Shown piece by piece: positions 27,641 to 36,500 of a stretch of 64,000 bases of DNA (the first letter of the stretch is position 1; each line of letters opens with the position of its first letter). The notes beneath the pieces were generated by a model. It searched no databases, was not told the DNA's origin, and saw only the letters and a list, made by a program, of their open reading frames with translations. Both the position numbers and the translations under genes were made by a program. The stretch is from the NCBI RefSeq assembly GCF_004138485.1, contig NZ_RYEV01000005.1:1164827-1228826 (forward strand). The letters are read 5' to 3'. Source of the stretch: Peristeroidobacter soli. GTDB lineage: Bacteria; Pseudomonadota; Gammaproteobacteria; Steroidobacterales; Steroidobacteraceae.

Positions 27641-28159
27641 GTGTCGAGTGACCGCCAACGCCAGGATCTGCAGGACACCTTTGTCGAGCACCGCGAGCGT
27701 CTGCGGGAAGCGGCGAAGCGCATCGTTGGCACCCGGGATCTCGCCGAGGACGTCTTGCAAGCGTCCTATCTGCGGATCACGGAAACGTCGGCGCACGTCG
27801 TCGTTCAGCAACCGCTGAGCTACTGCTATCAAGTAGTACGGCATCTGGCGATCGATCATTGTCGCCGGCGCTCGCTGGAGGCTCAGTTCTTCGTCTCGGA
27901 ACCGGAGGGCCAAGCGGTGTCCGCGCCGAGTTTTTCACCCGAAGCCAGCGCCATGGGCGGCCAGTTCCTGGCGCGGATCGGCGAAACCCTGGAGCGGCTG
28001 CCGGCACGGACGCGCCAGGCATTCATACTGTATCGGCTCGATGGTCTGACGCAACGTGATATTGCTGAACGGCTGGGAGTGTCGGCGACGCTGGTCAATT
28101 TCATGATCAAGGACGCGGTCGATGCGTTGAAGGAGTGTCGCGACGGCGTCGAAACGTGA
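27641..28159 (+). CDS. ECF sigma factor, FecI type
   Basis: The 172-aa protein has the two-domain build of extracytoplasmic-function sigma factors: region 2 (about aa 12-80, including GTRDLAEDVLQASYLRI and the helix with YQVVRHLAIDHCRR) and region 4 (about aa 115-168, with LPARTRQAFILYRLDGLTQRDIAERLGVS as the helix-turn-helix). The pattern is closest to the iron-starvation FecI/PvdS group. The GTG at 27641 has AAGGA seven bases upstream. A sigma70-like promoter and Fur-box-like site precede it, so it is probably repressed by iron-loaded Fur. It likely directs RNA polymerase to the NRPS promoters, for example the candidate at 28181. The normal partner anti-sigma factor is present only as a short remnant-like protein at 28263. 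Confidence 0.92.
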   Translation: MSSDRQRQDLQDTFVEHRERLREAAKRIVGTRDLAEDVLQASYLRITETSAHVVVQQPLSYCYQVVRHLAIDHCRRRSLEAQFFVSEPEGQAVSAPSFSPEASAMGGQFLARIGETLERLPARTRQAFILYRLDGLTQRDIAERLGVSATLVNFMIKDAVDALKECRDGVET

Positions 28160-28180
28160 CGGCCAGCTGCATAGTGACGG

Positions 28181-28207
28181 GGAAATTACTTATCATAGGG
28201 ACGGCGT
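28181..28207 (+). promoter_or_regulatory. Candidate ECF (FecI/PvdS-type) promoter
   Basis: GGAAAT at 28181-28186 and CGT at 28205-28207 are spaced by 18 bases. FecI-type promoters have a GGAAAT -35 element, and PvdS-type iron-starvation boxes have TAAAT, 16-17 bases, then CGT. The spacing here is slightly long. It lies 55 bases before the FecR-like gene and would start the long lipopeptide operon. Confidence 0.4.
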
Positions 28208-28262
28208 AGAGGGAGTTTGGTTCGCCGTATGACGGGTAACCCATGCTGGGTCAAATCGACAC

Positions 28263-28463
28263 ATGAGCCGTTCTGAACGGAACGAGGCGCTATGGAATGC
28301 GGCATGGGAGTGGGTGATCCGGGAGCATGAACAAGTGCTCGACGACGCCGGCCGTGCCGAACTCATTGCCTGGTTGAAGGCGGATCCCGCGCATCGGGCT
28401 CACTACGAAGAAGCGCATCGCGTCTGGCTGGGCGCCGCACTGATCCCCCGGCCGCCTTCCTAA
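28263..28463 (+). CDS. Short FecR-type N-terminal domain protein (DUF4880-like)
   Basis: The 66-aa protein resembles only the cytoplasmic N-terminal domain of FecR/PupR anti-sigma factors: [47 protein letters not shown] carries the typical spaced Trp residues and the W(L)xxxPxHRxxYxxxxxxW ending. Full-length FecR proteins have about 320 aa with a membrane helix and a periplasmic domain that contacts the receptor's STN domain; none of that is present. It ends with an ordinary TAA after PRPPS, and the next 80 bases show no continuation. In FecR proteins this domain binds, and often activates, the sigma factor. Here it might be a soluble sigma cofactor, or the leftover of a deleted anti-sigma gene. 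It begins with ATG at 28263 downstream of the candidate ECF promoter. Confidence 0.75.
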   Translation: MSRSERNEALWNAAWEWVIREHEQVLDDAGRAELIAWLKADPAHRAHYEEAHRVWLGAALIPRPPS

Positions 28464-28507
28464 ACAATCTGCGGCATCGTTCGTCATCTCCTTTGACAGT
28501 AGTCCAC

Positions 28508-28522
28508 GGTGGCCGCGCCACC
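28508..28522 (+). other. Small GC hairpin before mbtH
   Basis: GGTGGC and GCCACC pair around a CGC loop, 22 bases before the MbtH start and 45 bases after the FecR-like stop. Without a T-run it is not a clear terminator. It could weakly attenuate or be incidental. Confidence 0.25.
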
Positions 28523-28543
28523 CTCGGCAGACAAGGAGATCCG

Positions 28544-28786
28544 ATGTCGACCAGCTGCTTCGATCGTGAGGACGGCGTCTTCAAGGTGCTCGTCAACCAC
28601 GAAGAGCAATATTCTCTGTGGCCGCAGTGGAAGCAGATCCCCGGCGGCTGGACCGACACCGGCGTGCAAGGTGACAAGCAGCGCTGTCTCGAGCACGTCG
28701 AGAAGGTCTGGACCGACATGCGGCCGCTGTCCTTGCGCAAATGGATGGCGGAGCAGGAGGCGAACAAACAAACCGTCGAACGCTGA
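28544..28786 (+). CDS. mbtH: MbtH-like protein
   Basis: The 80-aa protein is a typical MbtH: it has [19 protein letters not shown] with the conserved Ser-Leu-Trp and Pro-x-Gly-Trp, and later [21 protein letters not shown]. MbtH proteins bind NRPS adenylation domains as chaperones or activators and are often needed for soluble, active synthetases. The ATG at 28544 has AAGGAG five bases upstream; an earlier in-frame GTG at 28493 would run through the hairpin and lacks such a site. It is the first biosynthetic gene of the long operon, six bases before the thioesterase. It probably serves the large synthetases downstream and perhaps also the two upstream NRPS proteins. Confidence 0.97.
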   Translation: MSTSCFDREDGVFKVLVNHEEQYSLWPQWKQIPGGWTDTGVQGDKQRCLEHVEKVWTDMRPLSLRKWMAEQEANKQTVER

Positions 28787-28791
28787 GCGGG

Positions 28792-29532
28792 GTGGCCGTG
28801 CTGCCTGTCGCTCTGCTGTGTCTGCCATGGGCGGGGGCCAGCGCCAGCGTGTATCTGCGCTGGCAACATTCCTTACCCCGCTGGCTCCGGGTCGTGCCCG
28901 TCGAACTGCCGGGACGCGGCATCCGCATGGCCGAAGCCTTCATGGACGATTTCGACGAGCTCATCGAATGCCTGTGCGAGGCGCACGAGCGCCATAGCGC
29001 CGCGCGTTACGCGCTCTATGGCCACAGCATGGGCGGTCTCATCGCGCACGCGATGGCCCTGCGCTGGCGGTCTTTGTCACGACGGCTGCCCGAAGCGCTG
29101 TTCGTCTCCGCGAGCCCCGCGCCCAAGCTCCGAAATCCTGCCTACTTCCTCGACAAGCAAACCGATACGGCGCTGCTCGCGGAGCTGCGCAAGCAGGGCG
29201 GCACGCCGGCCGAAGTCTTCGATAGCGAGGAACTGCTGCAGATCGCGCTTGAGACCCTGCGCGCCGACTATCGCCTTTGCGGGGGATATCAGTACCGCGA
29301 CTCTCATCCGCTCGCTGTGCCCATCCATGCATTCGCGGGACGAGAGGATGACATTCACGTGCAACGCATCCTCGCTTGGGAAGCCGAAACCTCGGCCCGA
29401 TTCTCGGTGCGTTGGTTCGACGGCGGCCACTTTTTCAATCGGCGGCACGAACAGGCGATTCTCGACGACGTAGCGCGAACGCTTTCGTACGAAGGCGCGG
29501 AGGTGGCCGGTGTCGACGTCGCCCTGTCTTGA
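28792..29532 (+). CDS. Type II thioesterase (NRPS editing)
   Basis: The 246-aa alpha/beta hydrolase matches stand-alone NRPS thioesterases: LLCLPWAGASASVYLRW near the N-terminus, ELPGRGIR, the nucleophile in GHSMGG, an Asp in AGREDD and the catalytic His in GGHFF. Enzymes of this type remove wrong or stalled acyl groups from carrier domains. The GTG at 28792 follows the mbtH stop by five bases; a GTG at 28798 is an equally possible start. The end overlaps the oxygenase gene by 23 bases, which supports translational coupling. It is not a fused release domain; no integrated TE domain is visible in the window. Confidence 0.92.
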   Translation: MAVLPVALLCLPWAGASASVYLRWQHSLPRWLRVVPVELPGRGIRMAEAFMDDFDELIECLCEAHERHSAARYALYGHSMGGLIAHAMALRWRSLSRRLPEALFVSASPAPKLRNPAYFLDKQTDTALLAELRKQGGTPAEVFDSEELLQIALETLRADYRLCGGYQYRDSHPLAVPIHAFAGREDDIHVQRILAWEAETSARFSVRWFDGGHFFNRRHEQAILDDVARTLSYEGAEVAGVDVALS

Positions 29533-30496
29533 GCGTCGCGCGCCCGCAGGTTCCTCGCTGCCGCTGTTGGTTGAAGCGCGGAGTCGGAGGGAGTCGCTGT
29601 CGGAAGGTCTGGCGCTCCTCCGCCCACGAGTGCAACAGATGCTCGATGACGTGGGTGGAATCCTGTTGCGCGGCTTCGCGGTGCCGGGCGTCGATGAGTT
29701 TCGTGAATTCGCGACAGCTTTCGGCCAGCCCCTGTTGAGCTACGAGCTCGGGTCGACGCCGCGAACCGCGATCGCCGGCGGCGTGTACACCTCCACGGAG
29801 TATCCGGCGCACCAGCACATCCCGTTGCATAGCGAGCAGGCGTACACGCGCGAGTGGCCGATGAAGATCTGGTTTCACTGCGTGACGGCAGCGGCCGTTG
29901 GCGGTGAGACGCCGATCGCCGATAACCGCGCGATCTATGCGCGTATGCCGCCGGCAATTCGCGAGCGCTTCGCGGCCGGCGTCCGCTATGTGCGCAACTT
30001 CGGCGACTTCGACGTGCCGTGGCAGCAAGTGTTCAATACCGAACGTCGCGAGGACGTCGAAGCACAGTGCCGGCGTGCTCGCATCGGGTGGCAGTGGCAG
30101 TCGGGCGGTGAGCTTCGGACGCAGCAGCTGTGCCAGGGCATGGAACGTCATCCGCGAACCGGCGAGTCCGTCTGGTTCAACCAGGCGCACCTGTTTCACA
30201 GCTCGAATCTGCAACCGGAAGTGCGCGAGTCGTTGATCGATGCCTTGGGCATTGAAAACATTCCGCGCGATGTGCTGTTCGCGGATGGCACCGCGATTCC
30301 GGACGCACTGCTGGATGACATTCGTGGCGTGCTCGCCGAGCAGTCCGTGGTTTTTCCATGGCAGGCCGGCGATGTGCTGATGCTCGACAACATGCGCGTC
30401 TCGCACGGGCGCGCTCCATTCAAAGGACCTCGCAAGGTGATCGTGGCGATGGCGGAGCCGCACGACAATCTGAGCTGGGGCGTGCGTCACTCATAA
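29510..30496 (+). CDS. TauD/SyrP-like Fe(II)/2-oxoglutarate oxygenase (likely beta-hydroxylase)
   Basis: The 328-aa protein belongs to the TauD/clavaminate-synthase-like oxygenases. The facial triad is readable: His107-x-Glu109 (HSEQAY) and His299 (SHGRAPF), followed by the 2-oxoglutarate-binding Arg region. SyrP-like members hydroxylate the beta-carbon of carrier-bound Asp in NRPS pathways. It overlaps the thioesterase gene by 23 bases, with GGAGG before the GTG start, and precedes the large NRPS by 14 bases. The window contains an exact Asp-type adenylation domain (in the 49827 gene), a plausible target. This would give beta-hydroxy-Asp, a common iron ligand in siderophores. It differs from the second oxygenase at 58934 in sequence, so the two probably act on different residues. 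Confidence 0.88.
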   Translation: MSTSPCLERRAPAGSSLPLLVEARSRRESLSEGLALLRPRVQQMLDDVGGILLRGFAVPGVDEFREFATAFGQPLLSYELGSTPRTAIAGGVYTSTEYPAHQHIPLHSEQAYTREWPMKIWFHCVTAAAVGGETPIADNRAIYARMPPAIRERFAAGVRYVRNFGDFDVPWQQVFNTERREDVEAQCRRARIGWQWQSGGELRTQQLCQGMERHPRTGESVWFNQAHLFHSSNLQPEVRESLIDALGIENIPRDVLFADGTAIPDALLDDIRGVLAEQSVVFPWQAGDVLMLDNMRVSHGRAPFKGPRKVIVAMAEPHDNLSWGVRHS

Positions 30497-30510
30497 GGGA
30501 TTCATTGACG

Positions 30511-33500
30511 ATGAACGCATTGCGCCCGCCCAGCGAGGGGCTGACGAACGATTTGGTCGCTCACTTGCGATCGCTCGCGGCTACGCGGCCGACGGACACG
30601 GCACTCATCGTGGCGAGCTCGGATGGAGAGATCGTGCTCCAGTATGCAGAGCTCGATCGGCGTGCACGGGCGTTGGCCGCACAGCTACAGGCGCGCTTCG
30701 CCCCGGGCGATCGTGCCGTACTGCTGCTCGATAACGACGAGCACTACGTCGTCGGATTTCTGGGTTGCCTGTATGCAGGGCTGGTCGCGGTCCCGGCGTT
30801 TCCACCCGAGACTCGGCGAGAGCAGCATGTCGCGCGATTACAGTCGATCGCGAAAGATGCGCAAGCCCGCTGCGTGCTGACCAGCAGCCACCTGCTGACA
30901 ACGATCCAGAGTGCGAGCGAGTTGCTGCGCGGAACGCAGCTGCTGCTCGTGGATGTGCTGTCCTCTGGCGATGCCGATCGATGGCTTGCGCGTGAGCTGC
31001 GGGATGAGGACGTTGTCTTCCTGCAGTACACCTCCGGCTCGACCGCTTCGCCCAAGGGCGTAGTCGTGGATCACGGCAATCTGCTCGCCAACGAACGCGC
31101 GATTCGTCGGTCGCTCGGCGTGAGCTCGACCGACGTGTTCGTTTCATGGTTGCCGCTGTTTCACGACATGGGCCTGGTCGGTGGCCTGTTCCAGCCGCTG
31201 TTCAGCGGTATTCCGCTCGTCTTGATGTCGCCCGCTTATTTTCTGGAGCGGCCGGTGCGCTGGCTGGAGCTGATCTCGCGACACGCCGGCACCATCAGCG
31301 GCGGGCCCGACTTCGCCTATCGACTGTGTGTCGAGCGCGTTCCGGAGGCTCAGCTGAAGTTGCTGGATCTGTCGAGCTGGCGCGTCGCATTCTCGGGCGC
31401 GGAACCGGTGCGCTACGACACGCTGCATGCCTTCGCCGAACGTTTCAAAGTGGCGGGGTTCGACCCGCAGGCGCTCTATCCCTGCTACGGCCTGGCCGAA
31501 GCGACGCTGCTGGTCACCGGCGTGCAGCGGGGCGGTGGCATGAACGCGCGCACGTATTCCAGCGAGCTATTGGCGAAGGGCCGTGCCACGCCGAGTGAGC
31601 AGGGCACGACGCTGGTGGCCTGCGGTACCTCGCACGACCAGCACAACGTGCGCATCGTCGATCCAACAACGGGCGCGAAACAGCCTGACGCCCGCGTCGG
31701 CGAAATCTGGGTCACTGGCCCGAGCGTGTCGCGGGGCTACTGGCAGCGCGACGCCGAGACCGAAGAAACATTCGTGGCGCGGGACGGCGAGCGCTGGTTG
31801 CGCACCGGCGACCTGGGTTTCATCCATCGACGCCAGCTCTTCATCACGGGGCGTCAGAAGGACCTCATCATTCTGCGTGGATACAACGTTTATCCGCAGG
31901 ACATCGAGCAGGCAATAGAGACGCAGATCGAGGCCGTGCGCAAAGGACGTGTCGCGGCGTTCGCGATCGAGACAGACGCGGGAGAAGGCGTCGGCGTGGC
32001 AGTGGAGGTGTCGCGAAGCTTGCAGAAGCTGATTCCGCCGCAGCGTTTGTTCGATGAGCTGAGTGCGGTGGTCGGTGCAGTCTGTCGCGAGTCGTTGGCG
32101 GTGGCGGTGCTGCTGAATCCCGGCGGCCTGCCAAGAACCTCCAGCGGCAAGCTGCAGCGGTCTGCCTGTCGAGGAGGATGGCGCGAGGGCTCGCTCGACA
32201 GCTATGCGGTCATCGAACGCGGTCAGTTCGCCGGCGCGGCGGGTAACGAAGTCGAGCCGTCATTGACCGACATGCAGGACAAGCTCGGCGAGATCTGGCG
32301 GGGCGTGCTCAAAGTCGATCGGGTGCTCACTGCCGATGCAAACTTCTTCGCGCTGGGTGGAACGTCCATCAGTGCTGCGCAGGTCGCGGCGCGCGTGGCG
32401 CATGAGCTGGGTGCGAACGTGGCGCCAGGTTCGTTGCTCGACACCCCGACGCTCGCCGGATTCGCGACGCAGATCGAGAAGGCGCCACGAAGCGAAGCAT
32501 TCAGTATCGCGCGCCTGCATCGTGATCGATCGCTGCCGCCGTCCCCAGCACAACGACGGATGTGGTTCGCCTGGCAACTGGATCCGAAAGGCGCGGCCTA
32601 CAACGTCGGCGGCGGTCTGCGATTGCGCGGTCCGGTCGATGCGACGATCGTTCAGCGCACCCTCGATGAGCTGGTCCGGCGTCACGAAATTCTGCGGACG
32701 CGCTTTGGCGATGACAATGGCGAGGTCAAGCTGCTGATCGATGACCCGGCGCCGGTTGTGCTTCGTACCGAGGATCTGCGCGATTGGCCTTCGGCTGCAC
32801 GCGCCATGCGGGCGGAGCAGTTGTCGCTCAGCGAATTGCAGGAGCCGTTCGATCTGCAGGCCGGGCCGGTGCTTCGCGCTACGTTGACGGTCCTCGCCGA
32901 TGACGAGCAGTTGCTGCTCCTCACGATTCATCACATCGCGGCCGATGGCATCTCGGTGGCGCTGCTCGTGGATGAATTCGTTCGACTGTATGGCGCGCTT
33001 CGGCGGAGACAGCCCATTCCACTGCCACAGTCGTTGCAGTATCTCGATCATGCGGCGTGGCAAGAGACTCGGCTGGATGGGGGGGAGCGTGCTCGGCAGC
33101 TTGCTTACTGGATCCAGCAACTGGGTCGGGATGCTCCGGACGTCGCGCCCCATGCGGATCGGGCCCATACGACACCCTCCGACGATCATGGCCGGCGACG
33201 GACTGTTCCCATGGATGCTTCGCTGACGCGAGGGCTGCGCGAGCTCGCGAAGCGTCACGACATGACGGTGTTCATGGTGCTGCTCGCGGCATGGAAGATC
33301 GTGTTGGCTCGAAACAGCGGTCACCGCGACATCCGGGTCGGAGCACCGATGGCCAACCGCCGCACGCTGGAGAGCGGGTCGCTCGTTGGCCCCTTCGTCA
33401 ACACGGTGGTGTTGCGTACCAGTCTCGAGGGCAATCCGAGCGTCGCCGAGTTGTTACAGCGGATCAAGCGCACCGTCGTCGAGGCGCACGCGCATCAGGA

Positions 33501-36500
33501 TCTGCCGTTCGAACAACTGGTGGAAGCGCTCGCTCCGGATCGAACATCGGCGCGCCATCCGCTGTTTCAAGTCATGCACAACCATCAGCGGCGCGAGCGG
33601 ACGGCGTTCGATGAGCTGGCACCCTTGCAGGTCGAGGCGTTCGAACGGGTGGGGCACACCGCGAGGTTCGAGCTGTCGCTGAACACGGAGGAAGAGGGCG
33701 ATCGGCTCATGGCCGCGATCACCTATCGGACCGCTCTGTACGACGATGCAACCATCGATCGCCTGGCCGGGCATTGGCTGAATGCCTTGCGGGCGGCGGT
33801 GGCGTCGGCCGTGGTCCGCATCGATGAGGTGCCGCTGCTCAGTGACCTGGAATACGCCAAGCTGTTGCATGAGTTCAATGCCACGACACGGCGTTATCCA
33901 GCGCAAGGCTTTCTTCAACAATACATCGCGCGTCAGGTCGCTCACACTCCGGATGCGCTCGCCGTGGTGTTCAACGACGAGCGCTGCACGTATCGGCAGT
34001 TGAACGATTGCGCGAACGTGCTTGCGGTGAGACTGCGTGAGCACGGTGTCGGACCCGACGTGGTCGTGGGTATCTGCAGTGAACGCTCGATGGCGCTGGT
34101 GATCGGGCTGCTTGCCATCCTCAAAGCGGGCGGTGCGTATCTGCCGCTCGATCCAACCTATCCGCAATCGCGCCTCGAATACATCCTCGACGACGCGCGG
34201 CCTCGCGTTGTGCTGGCCGAACGGAATGTCATGAATGTTCTGCCGGCCAGCGCCGGAGCGGTCGCCTGGTTGCTCGACCCGCAATGGACGTCGCCGGCGG
34301 AGGCTCGCGTGGACGATATTTGTGTCGATGTCCATGGCGGCAATCTCGCTTATTGTTTATACACCTCGGGTTCGACGGGGCAGCCGAAGTGCGCCGCCAA
34401 TACTCATGGCGCGCTCTTGAACCAACTGCTCTGGCGCCAGGAGGTGTATGCGCTACGGACTGAGGATCGCGTCCTGCACAAGACGCCGATCGGCTTCGAT
34501 GTCTCGGTCTGGGAGATTTTCTGGCCGCTGATGACAGGCGCGACGCTGGTCATCGCTCCGCCGGGTGCGCATCGGGATCCGTGGCGGCTCTCGGAGATCG
34601 TCAGGGATCAGGGCGTCACGACGCTGCACTTCGTGCCACCCATGCTGAGCGCGTTCCTCGAAACCGGCGAGCTGACCCGTTGCGATTCACTGCGCCGGGT
34701 GTTCGTCGGTGGGCAAGCCCTGTCGACGGTGGCGCAGTCGGCGTTCTTCAGGCAATCGGCCGCGTCACTGTACAACTTGTATGGCCCGACCGAAGCGGCC
34801 ATCGATGTGAGTTTCTGGGAATGTCGCGCCGACTCGCAGGATCGCGTCGTGCCGATGGGGCGTGCGCTCGCCAACACGCAGCTCTATGTGCTGGACCCTG
34901 AGCTGGCGCCCGTGCCGGTGGGCGCGGTGGGCGAGCTTTACATCGGCGGCGTGCAGTTGGCGCGAGGTTACGCCGGTCGGCCGGGTTTGACGGCGCAACG
35001 CTTTGTGCCGAATCCCTTCGCGCCTGGCGAGCGTCTGTATCGCAGTGGCGATCTGGTGCGTTATCGCTCGGATGGCGCGCTGGAATATGTCGGTCGCATC
35101 GATCATCAGGTGAAGGTACGTGGATTTCGCATCGAGCTGGGCGAGATCGAGGCCCGGCTGCGCGAGCACCCGGAGGTACGCGAGGCTGTCGTATCCGTCG
35201 GGCGGGATCGGATCGGCGAGAACGAGCTGGTCGCCTACGTGATCCGTGCCGGAGTGGCCGACGTCGCCGATGAGCTCGAGTGCAGGGAGCGGCTTCACCG
35301 CCATCTCGCGCAGCGCTTGCCGGACTACATGCTTCCCATGCATTACGCGTGGCTCGATGCATTGCCTCTGCTGAGCAATGGCAAGCTTGATCGAGCGGCG
35401 CTCGCGGCATATCAACCTGCGTCGGGTCGCAGGACATTCACTGCCCCCCGCAGCGAAATCGAACGGCGCGTGGCCGCGATCTGGTCGCAAGTGTTGGCGG
35501 TGGAGGACATCGGCATTCACGACAGCTTCTTCGAGCTCGGCGGTCACTCGCTGCTCGCGACCCAAGCGATAGCACGAGTGCGTGCGGCGTTCGATATCGA
35601 TGTACCGCTGCGGACGCTGTTCGAGACGCCCAATCTGGCTGAGTTCTCGGCCGAGGTGCGTAAGAGTGTCGAGGGCGGCCAGAAGAACGCCTTCGGGCCG
35701 ATCGAGTCCGTCGATCGCAGCCAGCCGATACCGCTGTCGTATGCGCAGCAGCGCATGTGGCTGCTCTGGCAGATCGATCCGCACAGTGTCGCGTACAACC
35801 TCGCAGGTGCGGTCAAGCTGACGGGCTTGCTCAACGATGCCGCAATCGACGCCGCGCTGCGGGCATTGGTTCGACGTCACGAGACCCTGCGGACCACGTT
35901 CACGATCATGAACGATGTGCCCACGCAGGTGATTGCACCCGAGCTCGATATTTCGATCGAGCGACAGGATCTTCGCGCGCTGGCTGCGGTCGACCGGCAG
36001 GCGGAGCTGCAACGGTTGTCACAAGCCGAAGCGCATCGTCCATTCTGCTTGCGGAGCGGGCCATTGCTTCGCGTGGTGTTACTGAGACTCGATGAGCGTG
36101 AGCACGTCATGCTCGTGACCACGCATCACATCGTCGCCGAAGGCTGGGCGATCGACATCTTCACGCGCGAGTTTGTCACGCTGTATGGCGCGTTGTGCGA
36201 TGGGCAGGTGCCGGCGCTTGCACCGCTGACCTTTCAATACGCGGACTACATGCATTGGCAGCAACGCTGGCTGGAAAGCGGCGAGCGGGATCGTCAGCTC
36301 GAGTACTGGAAGCGCCAGCTCGCCGGCGACCATGAAGTGCTGGCCCTGCCGACCGATCGTCCGCGGCCCAAAGTGTTGAGCGCCCGCGGCGATGTTTTTC
36401 GCTTTCAAATCGAGCCCGAGCTCGCTCAACGCCTGCGCGCGTTCAGTACGGAGCGCGGCATGACGCTGTTCATGACGCTGCTCGCCGGCATGTTCGCATT

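Noticed and set aside
28792-29532. Thioesterase as the release enzyme of the lipopeptide
   Set aside because: It has the sequence character and stand-alone position, beside mbtH, of type II editing thioesterases, not of an integrated release domain.
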